Origin: Methylobacterium sp. Leaf118
Lineage (GTDB): Bacteria > Pseudomonadota > Alphaproteobacteria > Rhizobiales > Beijerinckiaceae
Assembly: GCF_920984675.1 (NCBI RefSeq)
Contig: NZ_CAKLBV010000009.1
Span: forward strand, 1 to 64,000
Direction of reading: 5' to 3'
DNA length: 64,000 bases
How positions within the stretch are numbered: the stretch's first letter is position 1; each line of letters starts with the position of its first letter. The notes beneath the pieces are model-generated. The model saw nothing but the letters and a program-made list of their open reading frames with translations. It ran no database searches and was not told the DNA's origin. This document shows positions 9,378 to 19,281 of the stretch, piece by piece. Both the position numbers and the translations under genes were made by a program.

Positions 9378-10580
9378 ATGGCGGGAAGAACGAGTGCGGC
9401 AGCGACCGACGCCAACCTGCCACGTCTGCGCGCCTTCAGGCTCTGGTCGGCCGTCCATACTTGGACGAGCCTGATCTGCACGGCCTTCCTGTTGCTGCTG
9501 TGCCTGACCGGCCTGCCGCTGATTTTCCACCACGAACTTAACCACGCGCTCGGTTACGAGGTTGAGCCGCCGACAATGCCGGCGGGCACGCCGCACGTCT
9601 CCCTCGACCGTATCGCCGCGGCAGCGCTGGAGCGTCGTCCCGGCGAGGTCATCCAGTTCGTCAGCTTCGGTCGTGACGAGCCGGATGTCGCGGTCGTAAG
9701 CGTAAGTAAGAGTATTAATTCAGACTTTGAAAGCAACAAACATATTGCTGTTGATCTGCGCACAGGGACCGTGCTGGGCGAGCCCAAGCTGAACGAGGGG
9801 CCGATCTACTTTCTCCTGAAATTACACGTTGATATGTTCCTGGGTCTGCCGGGCAAATTGTTCCTGGGCGCCATGGGCCTGCTGTTCATGGCCGCCATCG
9901 TTTCTGGCGCCGTGCTCTACGGACCGTTCATGAAGAAGCTCCCCTACGGAACCGTCCGTCGGTCGCGCCCGCGCCGCATTCGATGGCTCGATTGGCACAA
10001 CCTAATCGGCGTCACGACGCTGACCTGGGCGCTCGTCGTCGGGGCGACGGGCACCATCAACGCGTTGGACGATCTGATCCTCAAAGCTTGGCAGGCGGGT
10101 CAGCTCGCAGAGATGACGGCGCCCTATCAGGGGGCGCCACGCCCGAGCGTCCTCTCCTCTCTGGAGGCGGCGGTCTCCACCGCGAAGGCCGCTGCACCCG
10201 GGATGACGCCTCGGATCATCGCCTACCCAGGCACGATGTTCACGAGCAACAACCACTACGCCGTGTTCATGGCCGGCGACACGCCGCTGACCGCGCGCTT
10301 GCTCAAGCCCGCCTTGATCGACGCGGCGACGGGGCGCCTGACGGATCTGCGCGCCATGCCCTGGTACGTCCAGACGGTGTTCGTCGCGCAGCCGCTTCAT
10401 TTCGGCGATTACGGCGGCCTGCCGCTCAAGGTGATCTGGGCCATGCTCGACGTTGCCACGATCGTCGTTCTCGGCGGTGGGCTGTATCTGTGGATGGCAC
10501 GGCGGCGGAAGGGCGGAATGCGCGCGAGTGGTAGGAACGAAGCCAGGGCCGCGCGCGCGTTCTTCGGTGCGACGGAATGA
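9378..10580 (+). CDS. PepSY-associated TM (PiuB/FsrB-like) inner-membrane protein
   Basis: Starting at the ATG at 9378, immediately after the receptor stop, this gives 400 residues. It has a TM helix at ~28-50 (LLLLCLTGLPLIF), a PepSY-type periplasmic domain, a second TM pair near 160-185 and further helices after the LDWHNLIGV motif, ending with a TM and a basic tail. Members of this family sit beside siderophore receptors and are thought to help ferric-siderophore reduction or release at the inner membrane. Longer upstream starts would run into the receptor gene. Confidence 0.88.
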   Translation: MAGRTSAAATDANLPRLRAFRLWSAVHTWTSLICTAFLLLLCLTGLPLIFHHELNHALGYEVEPPTMPAGTPHVSLDRIAAAALERRPGEVIQFVSFGRDEPDVAVVSVSKSINSDFESNKHIAVDLRTGTVLGEPKLNEGPIYFLLKLHVDMFLGLPGKLFLGAMGLLFMAAIVSGAVLYGPFMKKLPYGTVRRSRPRRIRWLDWHNLIGVTTLTWALVVGATGTINALDDLILKAWQAGQLAEMTAPYQGAPRPSVLSSLEAAVSTAKAAAPGMTPRIIAYPGTMFTSNNHYAVFMAGDTPLTARLLKPALIDAATGRLTDLRAMPWYVQTVFVAQPLHFGDYGGLPLKVIWAMLDVATIVVLGGGLYLWMARRRKGGMRASGRNEARAARAFFGATE

Positions 10581-10768
10581 CGGAGCTTCCGACAACCCGC
10601 GCAGGCCGGCTCTCCGTTTGGGTAGCACCTGTCATCCCCGGTGTCCTGATCAGCACAGGATTGGTCGTAGCACTCGTTGGCGATGGTCTATGGGACGTGC
10701 TCGCCTGGACCCTGCTGGCATGCACGTTGGGGTACGCCTGCATTGCCACTTCTACGCGCTGCTCTTGA
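10577..10768 (+). CDS. small two-helix membrane protein in iron uptake operon
   Basis: A 63-residue protein whose ATG overlaps the PepSY stop (ATGA). It has two hydrophobic segments (~17-36 and ~40-57) with a short polar link. The family was not recognised. The tight coupling suggests a small partner of the PepSY protein in the membrane. Confidence 0.7.
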   Translation: MTELPTTRAGRLSVWVAPVIPGVLISTGLVVALVGDGLWDVLAWTLLACTLGYACIATSTRCS

Positions 10769-10817
10769 GTTCTGACAGGCGCAACGTTGGTCCCTTGCAT
10801 CTGCTTCATACCGTGTA

Positions 10818-12293
10818 TCAGCGCACCAGCACACGCGCAGCGTTCCGCGCGCTCGTGACCGCCCCGGAAACCTCCGCCACGGCACCAGCCATGGCGCAGA
10901 TGTTCCCGTTCATCCCACACACCAGCCCGGCCGTCTCCTGCATGCTGGAAGCCAATTCTCGGGAAGCCGCACTCTGCTCTTCCACCGAGGCGGCGACACC
11001 GATCACGGTTTCCTGCATCGTGGCCATCACGGCCTGCATCTCGGCCAGGACCGTGACGACTCCCTGCGCGTCGCTCTGAATGCCCGTCATCTCGGTATGA
11101 ATGCGGTCGGTGGCCCGGGCCGCTTGGCCCGCCAAGGCCTTGACCTCACTGGCGACGACCGCAAATCCCCGCCCGGCAGCGCCAGCCCGGGCCGCCTCGA
11201 TGGCCGCGTTCAAGGCCAACAGGTTGATCTGCGCGGCAACCGATCGAATCAAATCCGCGATCCCCCCCATGGCATCAAGGCTGTCGGCAAGCTTGCGGAT
11301 CTGTTGGTCGGCCGTGGCCAAGCGCCCCACCGACTGTTCCGTCGCCTGGGCGGCCTTGGACATATGCAAAGCCACCTCCGCGATGGATGTCGACATCTGT
11401 TCCGAAGCCACGGCCATGGCTTGCATGGTCTGATCACCGGCGGCCGCAGCCGTCCGAGCCTTGTCCGCCTCGTCGCTGGATCGACCGACCGCCACATCGA
11501 TCTCGCTGAAGTTCCGATCGACCAGATGCTTGAGATCGCTCAACAATGCGATTTGCGGCGTGATGTCGGTGGCATATTTGACGATCTGGTATGGGCGTCC
11601 TGCTGGATCGAAAATCGGATTGTAGGAAGCTTCGATCCAGATCTCCCGCCCACCCTTGGCGATGCGCCTGAATTGTCCGGCCTGAAATTCCCCGGCTCGC
11701 AGGCGTTCCCAGAAAAGGGCGTAGTCAACGCTGGCGGCCGTCGCAGGCTCGACGAATTGCCGGTGATGCCGACCCTGGATCTCAGACAGACTGTAGCCCG
11801 TTGCGCGCAGAAAATTCTCGTTCGCGTCAAGGACAATGCCTTGCAGATCGAAGGCAATCACCGCCTGGGATTTATTGATGGCGTTCAACCGGCCCATGGA
11901 CTGGGCTTCTTGGGTCTTTTGCGCCGTGATGTCGGTCGCAAACTTGATGATCTTGTAGGGCTTGCCGGATCGGTCGAGCACGGGGTTGTACGAGCCATCG
12001 ATCCAGATTTCGCGGCCGCCTTTCGCGATGCGTCTGAACTGCGCCTTGTGGAACGCCCCGGAACGCAGCGTGTGCCAAAAATGTCGGTACTCCTCTGATA
12101 CCCGATAGGTATCATCAACGAACATTCCATGATGACGATCGGCAATTTCCGGCCAAGTGTACCCGACTGCACTCAAGAAATTGGCATTTGCCGACAGGAT
12201 TTTTCCAGTCAGATCGAACTCGATGACAGCCTGCGTCCGATCCAGTGCGATCTGTTTAGCTTTGATGTCATGGTAACCAGAACGAGGCAGCAT
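10818..12293 (-). CDS. cytoplasmic methyl-accepting chemotaxis protein with two PAS domains
   Basis: A 491-residue chemoreceptor without TM segments. Two tandem PAS/PAC domains (~15-125 and ~137-245) share near-identical [13 protein letters not shown] blocks, an internal duplication of the sensor unit. The C-terminal half is an MCP signalling domain with the hairpin-tip region near [23 protein letters not shown] pairs of this kind bind haem or flavin in relatives (Aer2-type), so redox or oxygen sensing is possible but not shown. It lies downstream of the TadE/TadG genes on the same strand. Confidence 0.93.
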   Translation of the reverse strand: MLPRSGYHDIKAKQIALDRTQAVIEFDLTGKILSANANFLSAVGYTWPEIADRHHGMFVDDTYRVSEEYRHFWHTLRSGAFHKAQFRRIAKGGREIWIDGSYNPVLDRSGKPYKIIKFATDITAQKTQEAQSMGRLNAINKSQAVIAFDLQGIVLDANENFLRATGYSLSEIQGRHHRQFVEPATAASVDYALFWERLRAGEFQAGQFRRIAKGGREIWIEASYNPIFDPAGRPYQIVKYATDITPQIALLSDLKHLVDRNFSEIDVAVGRSSDEADKARTAAAAGDQTMQAMAVASEQMSTSIAEVALHMSKAAQATEQSVGRLATADQQIRKLADSLDAMGGIADLIRSVAAQINLLALNAAIEAARAGAAGRGFAVVASEVKALAGQAARATDRIHTEMTGIQSDAQGVVTVLAEMQAVMATMQETVIGVAASVEEQSAASRELASSMQETAGLVCGMNGNICAMAGAVAEVSGAVTSARNAARVLVR

Positions 12294-12382
12294 GGGTGTT
12301 CACCACTAACTGGAGTAATGACGTGTTTTTAGAACTTGGCATCCGATTTGAACGCTCGCGGGACCCTGCAGCAGAGAAAAAT

Positions 12383-12685
12383 CTATGCCTCAACAACAAG
12401 AGAGACATTCAGGACGGGCGCATCGCCGATCGTCGAGCAGCGAACCTGGCGCCGGCGTCTAGAGTGTTCTTCGAAGCGCGGCGCCGGGCCACCATGATCA
12501 GCCCCGCTCATCGTCGCCTGAATATCTGCGCTCAAGACTCTGGCAACATTCCATGACGCCAGGAATGCGATTTCCTCGCCCCCCGTGTCTCGCAGCTGCA
12601 CAGCCAATGTATCCCCGCCGTCGATAAGGCTAATTTTGAGGACTTCGCTGATCGCAAACACATAAACATTGTCTGTTGTGGACAT
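12383..12685 (-). CDS. small hypothetical protein
   Basis: 100 residues from an ATG at 12685 with a GAGGTAG ribosome-binding site. It begins MSTTDNVYVFAISEVLKISL and contains an acidic beta-rich stretch (GGDTLAVQLRDTGGEEIAFLASW), with a basic tail. No family recognised. It lies between tadG-like and chemoreceptor genes on the same strand, with ~85-base gaps on each side. Confidence 0.6.
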   Translation of the reverse strand: MSTTDNVYVFAISEVLKISLIDGGDTLAVQLRDTGGEEIAFLASWNVARVLSADIQATMSGADHGGPAPRFEEHSRRRRQVRCSTIGDAPVLNVSLVVEA

Positions 12686-12767
12686 GGCTACCTCGGATTT
12701 CGGGCTTCTTCGATATGCTGATTTGATCTGGATTGCAGGTTGGCGAAGGGTGGATCGCCGGATGACG

Positions 12768-14405
12768 TCACTGAACCAAAACAGCCTGTTCACAGCGCGA
12801 GCCTTCCGGCATGACGGTCGCACTGCCGACCCGTATTCCCAAGGCCCGCAAGGTCGCATCGAGCACGAGATCGAGCGGAGCGGCAGCCGCACTCAACGTC
12901 GCCGCCAGGAGTGGGCGCAAGGTCGTCAAAGGAACGAGGCTGGTCCCGTTCAGCTCAAGGTCGGTATGGCTGAGCAAGCTTGCGATGGAAGAGCCGACCA
13001 TATCAGTGCTTACGACCGTGCGCGGAGTGAACCGAGTGATGTCCGTCTCGGTGAAGGCGAAGGTCTGTGTTCTCGTGCTGCCGACTCTCAGGTTCGCTTT
13101 CGCGCGGACCGAAAGCGGCGGCAGCTGAAGCGTCAGCAGATCAGCCGCTTGGCTGAGCCCTGCCGGAGCGCCGACGGCCCGTAGGTCTCCTGCCATGACG
13201 TTGGCGAGGTCGAGGCTGAACAGGCCGGGCTGCACGTCGAGTTCCATCGCGCGCTGCCGGCTTGCCCCTGCCGAGCAGGAAACCGAGCGCAAGGACGCCT
13301 GGGCGGAGCCGACCTCGGCGTAAATCGGCAATGACAGACTGCCGAGGTTCAGCGGTGCTCTGACCTGCGCCTCGAGCAGCACGCGGGTCTGTGCGCCGCG
13401 CAATGTTGCCCGGGGGCTGCCCGCTGCAACCCAGCCGGAGCTTTGACGGCGCTGGCCGGCCCGCACCGATACGCGGACATTGGCAAGCCCCGAAATCGCG
13501 GCTCCGAGATCGGCGGAGACGATGTGGTCGCCATTGGCCACAGAGGCCAAAGCCGAGACCATCGCCATCAATTCGACCGCCGGACCCGTGCTGCCCCGGG
13601 ACAGCGTCAGCGCGGCGGCATCGCCGAGATCGATCAAGGGTCCGATCGGGAAACGGCGCGCGTCGCCAAGCGTTGCACTGGCCAGTCGCCTGAGCGCATC
13701 ACTCGCGGTCCCCGCCGGTGCCGTCGAGGCGAGCGCCGACAGAACTTGGCTGGTGCGAGCCGAGCTGGCCACGAGATCGTTGTAGGTAGCGGCCTGCAGA
13801 TCGAGCTTCGTCCCGAGCGCGTCAAGGACACGAAAAGCATCGACATGGGTCGAAAGGAGCGCGTCGTAATCCAAGACGCTGAGGGAAAGGTTCGTACCGA
13901 GCATGGAGCCGAGAAGCGCGTTGGCGATGCCGGCGTGGAGGGAGGCAACGCCCGATCCGAGGCTGAACGCACCGAACCGCGTCGTGGCGGCGGTGCTGCT
14001 GACCCCGACGTCATAGGTGGAGGACCAGCCGATGGCCCGCGCGAAGATGGTCGGATACGACGTCTTCAGGGTGACCTGCACTGCGTTGGGAGATGGTCCT
14101 CCACTGAGGAAACGTCCCGCCGGTGAATCGGCGTTCGGGCGCGTGTAGGCACCGAGTTGCACCGAGATCGCACCTGCGACACTGTAGCGATTGTCGGCGA
14201 GAACTTGACGAGCGGCTGCCTCAGCCTGCTTCAAGTCGCTGGCAGCGCTGAGTGCAGCGAGATCGACCGCCCCCTGCGCCTTGCGCTTCGCGTGGTAGAG
14301 CATCCCCAAATCGAGCCCGATTGCGGCCACGCCAAGCATCGTTGAGAAGCTGAGCGCGGCCATCACGATGACCGAGCCGCGTTGATCAGAGGCGAAACGC
14401 ATCAC
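12768..14405 (-). CDS. TadG-like pilus assembly protein
   Basis: 545 residues. The N-terminus (DQRGSVIVMAALSFSTMLGVAAIGLDLGMLY) is the pseudopilin-like TadE/TadG hydrophobic segment, followed by the K-AQGAVDLAALSAAS motif typical of TadG. The rest is a long periplasmic region. Tad proteins build Flp pili, but no other tad genes are in the window, so this pair is either an orphan or acts with a distant locus. Its ATG overlaps the TadE-like stop by four bases. Confidence 0.85.
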   Translation of the reverse strand: MMRFASDQRGSVIVMAALSFSTMLGVAAIGLDLGMLYHAKRKAQGAVDLAALSAASDLKQAEAAARQVLADNRYSVAGAISVQLGAYTRPNADSPAGRFLSGGPSPNAVQVTLKTSYPTIFARAIGWSSTYDVGVSSTAATTRFGAFSLGSGVASLHAGIANALLGSMLGTNLSLSVLDYDALLSTHVDAFRVLDALGTKLDLQAATYNDLVASSARTSQVLSALASTAPAGTASDALRRLASATLGDARRFPIGPLIDLGDAAALTLSRGSTGPAVELMAMVSALASVANGDHIVSADLGAAISGLANVRVSVRAGQRRQSSGWVAAGSPRATLRGAQTRVLLEAQVRAPLNLGSLSLPIYAEVGSAQASLRSVSCSAGASRQRAMELDVQPGLFSLDLANVMAGDLRAVGAPAGLSQAADLLTLQLPPLSVRAKANLRVGSTRTQTFAFTETDITRFTPRTVVSTDMVGSSIASLLSHTDLELNGTSLVPLTTLRPLLAATLSAAAAPLDLVLDATLRALGIRVGSATVMPEGSRCEQAVLVQ

Positions 14406-14869
14406 ATGCCTCCCGGCCGCACGTCGTAGGAACTGGTGAGGGTTGAGGGCGCGATCGCCGAGAAGCCAGGAACCTTCGACAGGCCGAGTGAACGCGCATC
14501 AAAGCTCAAGGCCACCCGGTAGGTCGTCTGTCCTGCGCCAGTAGAGCCGATCTGCAGCTTGATCGCCTGGGGTTTGACCAGAGAGCCGGTCGCGAGGGCG
14601 GTGTTGATGCTCTGTTGGGCGAGCAGGGATCGCTCGCTATCGTTCGACCCGGCCAGCGATGCGCGCGCAGCCTCCGCGGTCGTATGTTGGAGTATGTGAT
14701 AAGCGCCGATGTAGATGCCACCTGTGATGACATTGAGCATCAGCAGCAGAAACAGCGGCGCCAGAAATACGAACTCGACAGTGATCGAGCCTTCATCATT
14801 GGCTGCTGATCGTTTGATACAGCCTCCAAATCTGTTCAGCGCGATATGGGCATAGACCAAAATTGCCAT
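14402..14869 (-). CDS. TadE-like pseudopilin/pilus assembly protein
   Basis: 155 residues with a short cytoplasmic leader, then the TadE signature (NDEGSITVEFVFLAPLFLLLML) around residues 24-45, including the conserved Glu in TVEF, and a small periplasmic domain. It is coupled to the TadG-like gene through an ATGA overlap. The two are expected to form minor Tad pilus components; function of an isolated pair is unclear. Confidence 0.85.
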   Translation of the reverse strand: MAILVYAHIALNRFGGCIKRSAANDEGSITVEFVFLAPLFLLLMLNVITGGIYIGAYHILQHTTAEAARASLAGSNDSERSLLAQQSINTALATGSLVKPQAIKLQIGSTGAGQTTYRVALSFDARSLGLSKVPGFSAIAPSTLTSSYDVRPGGM

Positions 14870-15293
14870 TGTCGTGAGCCATCAGCTCGATTCTAGGTTG
14901 TTCAACCCTGAGATTAATTTGCTAACAAACCATAAGCGTCAAAATGCAGCGCAGAAGCACACGCTTTGGTTGGCCGTAAGAATCACACAATGCGAACGCG
15001 AGAAAACCGATGATCTTCAGCCACTTGCATCATTTTGACATCACGGGCTCGTGATAAAGTAGCCCTGAATTAATAGAAAATAAATTTTGTAAACGCTGGA
15101 ACTAAAACGAAAATCGCTCGCAGATTGAAACTGCTGGCCCATCATAAGGAGAGCAGATACCTGAGCGATTGAAAAATGATCGTTTTCTGTACAAGGGGTC
15201 GTAAGAATGCCCCGCCTCCTTTACGGGGGACGGGGCTGAACCGTCGATGTGAGGGGCGCTCGAAGCTTCTGCTTCGTGCTTGTGAGCGGAAAC
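14870..15293. other. AT-rich gap upstream of the tadE-like gene
   Basis: No gene seen. It carries the presumed promoter of the minus-strand tadE/tadG unit and, at ~15210-15237, a hairpin with GCCCCG/CGGGGC ends that lies downstream of the decayed exported-protein copy and matches the terminator of its paralogue at 24551. Confidence 0.5.
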
Positions 15294-15638
15294 TCAGCAA
15301 GCCGGGACACGGCGTGAGCCGATGCGGTTGCCGTCCTCGTCGAAGATCGGGCTGTTGCGGAAGCCACAGCCGCCGTAGGTGCTCTCGTGGCCACCGCGCA
15401 CGGGGCGGAAGCCGCTCGAGCGGTAGTCGGGGCGCTCGTCGTAGTGACCGTAGAAACGATCGTCCTGCTCCTGCCGAGCACGGACGCTGCCAACGGCGAT
15501 GGCACCGATCGCGGTCCCGAGGATGCCGATGGCAACGGCTTTGCCAAGGCTGCCGGCCTGAGCCTGGGAGGTGGGAGCAAGAGTGGCAGCCGAGAGGGTG
15601 TGAGCGGCGACGGCGGCGGTGAGGGTCTTCTTGAGCGC
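15294..15638 (-). pseudogene. small exported protein copy with lost start codon
   Basis: The 114-codon frame is closely similar to the intact protein at 24151-24492 (same signal peptide region, GKAVAIGILG segment and C-terminal GGHESTYGGCGFRNSP and DEDGNRIGSR motifs). The similarity also covers ~150 bases upstream and the downstream hairpin. Where the paralogue has ATG, this copy has GCG (15638-15636), and no in-frame ATG/GTG with a ribosome-binding site lies nearby; the frame stays open further upstream without signal-peptide character. It is probably a silenced duplicate, unless a distant start is used. Confidence 0.7.
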
Positions 15639-15879
15639 GGCACGATCTCCTGTCGGGGTGAGAGGCGGTGCTGGTTCGAGCGCCCCGCCGTCCGGTTGAC
15701 CGGCCCGCTCTCTCGCTGGCCGATGACCAAGACGTACCCCCGCCACCGACGGAGACTTGTGAGGCGGGTCACACAGGGCGGTGATGCGCCAAAGAAGGTT
15801 CAGTTCTGATCGGCCCCTCTGACGCGGATTCCGTAAGGCCCCTATGCGAACGGCTCTGTGCATGTGGAGGCAGTTTGCG

Positions 15880-15923
15880 TTGCCCCACGGTGCAGAACTC
15901 TCGATTTTTGCACGATGGGGCAA
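15880..15923. repeat. imperfect inverted repeat, 15-bp arms
   Basis: TTGCCCCACGGTGCA and TGCACGATGGGGCAA (13 of 15 pairs) flank a 14-base AT-rich spacer in gene-free DNA between the decayed exported-protein copy and the IS481 element. It could be an operator, an element end or an old IS scar. Confidence 0.5.
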
Positions 15924-16092
15924 CTGAGTGAGACATCGCCGCACCCCGCTCTAAGTTCCTTGATGACCGGTTCGGCGCGCAGGCAGCATTCCTTGGTTGG
16001 ACGGTACCACAGCTTTTCGGCGTCCACCCCCAGCACGGCACCATGCGAACAGACTGGTGTGGGGCCCTGATGCTGGGTGTTTGATCCCGCGG

Positions 16093-17062
16093 TGTGGTGA
16101 TACGGTCGAGCACTATGTTGCGAGGGAAGCGCGATGGGCCAAATTCTCCATGGAAGCGCCACCACGACGGAGGCAGTCCGTCGCGATCCAGCTACGTGAA
16201 GAGAGCGTAAGGACGCTGGCCCGGCGCTACGGCGTCAGTCCGACGACGGTGCAGAAGTGGCGCGAACGGGCGACGACGGCGGATGCCCGGATGGGACCCA
16301 AAGAGCCGCGCTCCACCGTGCTCACGGTCGAGGAGGAGGCGATCATCGTCGCTTTCCGACGGCACACGCTGCTCCCGCTCGACGACTGCCTCTATGGTCT
16401 GCAACCGACGATCCCGCACCTGACCCGGTCCTCGCTGCATCGCTGTCTGGAACGGCACGGCATCAGCCGACTGCCCGAGAGCGAAGGCGACAAATCCAAG
16501 AAGCAGCGCTTTGCGAGTTACGCCATTGGCTACGTCCACATCGACATCGCCGAGGTCAGCACCGCTGAGGGCAAGCTCAGGCTGTTTGTGGCCATCGACC
16601 GAACCAGCAAATTCGTCTTCGTGCGGCTGGTCGAGAGCGCCGGCAAGATGGAAGCCGCTCAGTTCCTCCGCGACTTCATTGAAGCGGTGCCTTACCGCAT
16701 CCACACTGTGCTCACGGACAACGGCATTCAGTTCACGTCACGCCAGCGAGGTGTCTACGACAGTCAGCACATCTTCGATCGTGTCTGCGACGAGCATGAC
16801 ATCGAACGCCGTCTGACCAAGGTGAACCACCCTTGGACCAACGGGCAAGTCGAACGAATGAACCGTACGATTAAGGGCGCGACGGTCAAACGCTACCACT
16901 ACGACAGCCATGCTCAGCTGCGAACGCATCTGCATCTGTTCATCGATGCCTACAACCATGCCCGCAGGCTCAAGACGCTGCGCGGCTTGACGCCCACCGA
17001 GTTCATCCTGAACGCCTGAACGAAAGAGCCCGATCGCTTCAGGCTCGATCCGTCACACCTCA
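16093..17062 (+). mobile_element. IS481-family insertion sequence
   Basis: About 970 bp. The left end (TGTGGTGATACGGTCGAGC) and the reverse complement of the right end (TGAGGTGTGACGGATCGAGC) form imperfect terminal repeats around a single transposase gene. Exact ends and target duplication could not be fixed by eye. Confidence 0.65.
16134..17019 (+). pseudogene. IS481 transposase with N-terminal frameshift
   Basis: The family start is seen at 16134 (MGQILHGSATTTEAVRR), but after that the frame runs into TGA. The rest of the protein continues in another frame from the segment IQLREESVRTLARRYG. Comparison with the expected VRRAIQ junction shows two missing bases in the CG-rich stretch at ~16181-16186. 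The remaining part has the N-terminal HTH, the DDE core (HIDIAEV, LTDNGIQF, NGQVERMNRTIKG) and the C-terminal end. A shorter ATG at 16150 could still give an almost complete protein lacking the native N-terminus. Confidence 0.75.
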
Positions 17063-17103
17063 TCCCGGGACCGTACACCTAGCTAAAATGGAAGTAAAAT
17101 TCA

Positions 17104-17523
17104 TCAAAGATGGCCGATCGACAATAAGAGTACGGGCAACACAGGGTCTACGTAGATCCAAATAGCCATAGAAGTCTGAAACACGATTGCCGCTAAGGCC
17201 AAAGGCCTGAGACGTCCCCGAGGCCAGAATTTCAGACCTAAAAAGCCAACTGTCGCGAAGACGACCAGAGGCAATGAGTCGCGCCCGATGATAAATAACT
17301 TTGACCAAGCGAAATCTGATGTTGAGTAGTTCATAAATGCTACAGAGAGAAATGACAATAATAGCGCATTCCCTATGAGATAAACTGTCGAAAGAAGGCC
17401 TACAACCCAAGCGACGACTGTCATCCATGCCATGCTGGATGCCCCATCGACTCGCTGGCAAGCCCATGATTCGGCCCTAAAATCAGTCATCAGAGCGTCC
17501 CAGTTGTATGACCAAGCAATCAT
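17104..17523 (-). CDS. hypothetical membrane protein
   Basis: 139 residues with three hydrophobic segments (~33-60, ~83-97 and ~105-135), ending close to the IS481 right end. No family recognised. An internal ATG at 17490 with a weak GGGACG upstream would give 128 residues and may be the better start. Lower GC than the core genes, so perhaps acquired together with its neighbours. Confidence 0.5.
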   Translation of the reverse strand: MIAWSYNWDALMTDFRAESWACQRVDGASSMAWMTVVAWVVGLLSTVYLIGNALLLSFLSVAFMNYSTSDFAWSKLFIIGRDSLPLVVFATVGFLGLKFWPRGRLRPLALAAIVFQTSMAIWIYVDPVLPVLLLSIGHL

Positions 17524-17859
17524 CGATCGCGTGTGCGCAGCCCGATAATATTAAGCAAATACGTGACAAAACCCGATGGCCGAGTGTCCGAACACACTTG
17601 TCGCAACGCCAACCGTTGCAGCGGCTCGGCCGTTTTTCGCCAGCAACTTGGTGATAAGCAGATCTGTCGAAAACTAACAAAAATTGGCATCTGCCCCTGA
17701 CCCAAAACTTAAAGGCGACCGTTCCGTGTTCGCCGACTGTGCACTATCACCCACCTGTCGCGGCTTATTCGATATCTGATTCAATGGCCCAATGATGAGA
17801 TTGCGTCTCAATTTGAAACAAGACTGCCGATCAAATTCTGTCGTTGGCCCATGGCTGAC
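17524..17859. other. gene-free stretch
   Basis: About 336 bases with low GC and no convincing gene on either strand; no repeat or terminator seen. Confidence 0.4.
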
Positions 17860-18213
17860 TTACCTTGGAAATTGTTCAGCAATCCTGTGCGCGGCGACAT
17901 CAGGCATTGAACATTCTCCCTTAGACACATCGCTCACGACAATAGCCTGAACCAGCCTGTCGTCTTTCAGATGAAAGACATTCTTAAAAACCGGATGGTA
18001 AAGATTTTTTGCTATTCGTTGGCTTGCAACTTGTAGTACAGATGTGCGGATAAAATTCACTTCTTCATTTACGAGAAACCCAGCGTTCTTGAGTTTAGTA
18101 TGAGTCATGCCTGCCGGCCAACCCTCAGGTCCATCACATTTTGGATCTGCAGAAACTGGTAAGGCAGACAGCAGAAAGATACTCAGGACGGCGAGAAGGA
18201 TACATTGGAGCAT
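17860..18213 (-). CDS. small exported protein, unknown
   Basis: 117 residues from the ATG at 18213, chosen because it gives a clean signal peptide (MLQCILLAVLSIFLLSALPVSA, cleavage near ADP). The mature part has two cysteines (PKCDGPEG and KGECSMPD) that could form a disulfide. No family recognised. The next minus-strand gene upstream, at 18414, is also a small exported protein. Confidence 0.6.
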   Translation of the reverse strand: MLQCILLAVLSIFLLSALPVSADPKCDGPEGWPAGMTHTKLKNAGFLVNEEVNFIRTSVLQVASQRIAKNLYHPVFKNVFHLKDDRLVQAIVVSDVSKGECSMPDVAAHRIAEQFPR

Positions 18214-18413
18214 ATTTTGACCACTTGAAGATCTGGCGGAGGTATCGCCAGCGCTTTGCGCCGGCGAGAATCGCGTCTGTCGCCTTGGCCGACAAGTTGA
18301 TACGACAGATCTGTATCGCGTTCTAAGAACGATTACCATTCGGTGAAGCTATGTTGACGAAAGGGAGGTCAGTCCAAACCCACCGAGATCGTTCAGCATC
18401 AAGCTCGGCTCCA

Positions 18414-18806
18414 TCAGTCGTTGACGCCAAATTCGGTCAATTTCCATCCGACGCTATCTTTGCCAAATATGTAGATGATTTCGCCGCAAAAGGCGTCATA
18501 AGTGACTCTATTCTGGCGAGGTTCTTTGACGGGCTTCTGCTTAACAAGACACGTCCGCTGCGCCGGCTTGAAAGCACCTTTCCAAATCAAAGGAAAATCA
18601 GCTACTTGCCTTAGATCGTTGTAAAACACCGGATATTTGATCATCTCCGATACGGCCTTCTCGTCGCTTTTGAGGACTGCAGCTTTAAATTTCGACCAGA
18701 ATGCTGCGAAACCGTCATCGCTCCCCGCCGCCGGCGCTGATCCCGCTGACGTGAGCAAACCAGCCACAAGCAGCCCTCTGCCGATCGCCGATCCCATCGA
18801 ATTCAT
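18414..18806 (-). CDS. small exported protein, unknown
   Basis: 130 residues from the ATG at 18806, which has GGAGAGG upstream. Signal peptide at ~1-27 (GRGLLVAGLLTSAGSAPAAG). The mature part has FWSKFKAAVLKSDEKAVSEMIKYPV, a pattern seen in periplasmic proteins of unknown function with an NTF2-like look, and two cysteines. The assignment stops at exported hypothetical. Confidence 0.65.
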   Translation of the reverse strand: MNSMGSAIGRGLLVAGLLTSAGSAPAAGSDDGFAAFWSKFKAAVLKSDEKAVSEMIKYPVFYNDLRQVADFPLIWKGAFKPAQRTCLVKQKPVKEPRQNRVTYDAFCGEIIYIFGKDSVGWKLTEFGVND

Positions 18807-19051
18807 GTTTGCCTCTCCATGCACCGGCTGAGCCTCCATCAAGCGAGGGGACCAGCGCTGTGTCCTGGATGGGACGACAATATTTCGAGACGATGGTGTC
18901 GTACGTTTCAGCCGTGTTTCATGGTGTTGGCCCGTACGTTCTAGCTTAATAGAAGTGTCAGTATGCAGACCTCCCGAGAGTCTGAGAAGGGTCGAAAGCT
19001 GTCCCATCTGCTGGCACGAACACCCAACCGCAGCCATTGACGGCTGTTGCC

Positions 19052-19138
19052 CTTTGGCACACGAGCCTGCTACAAATCCCCTGACAGACTGAGAGCTAAC
19101 CGTCTAAACTGACAGCGGCTTTTCATTGGCTGACCCGG
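19052..19138 (+). repeat. ~87-bp dispersed repeat, copy A
   Basis: About 85% identical to 24899-24987 (shared ACACGAGCC, CTACAAATCCCC, GAGAGCTAACCGTCT and GGCTGACCCG). Weaker similarity continues ~70 bases upstream. It abuts the xanthine dehydrogenase tail fragment, so it probably marks an old element end or recombination joint. Confidence 0.6.
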
Positions 19139-19281
19139 ACGCGGAGGTGAACCCGCTTGGCCTGAAGGGCTTGGGCGAGCTCGGCATCATCCGCGTGAAC
19201 GCGGCGATCGCAAACGTGACATTCCACGCGACGGGCAAGCGGACCAGGCGGCTTCCGATCCGAAACGAAGCGTTCGTGTAG
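19129..19281 (+). pseudogene. C-terminal fragment of a xanthine dehydrogenase/aldehyde oxidase molybdenum subunit
   Basis: The frame reads DAEVNPLGLKGLGELGII, then AAIANVTFHATGKR, then RLPIRNEAF and a stop. This is the hallmark end of molybdopterin-binding subunits of the xanthine dehydrogenase family. Only ~50 codons remain and the 5' side is replaced by a dispersed repeat, so the gene was lost by insertion or deletion. Confidence 0.8.
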
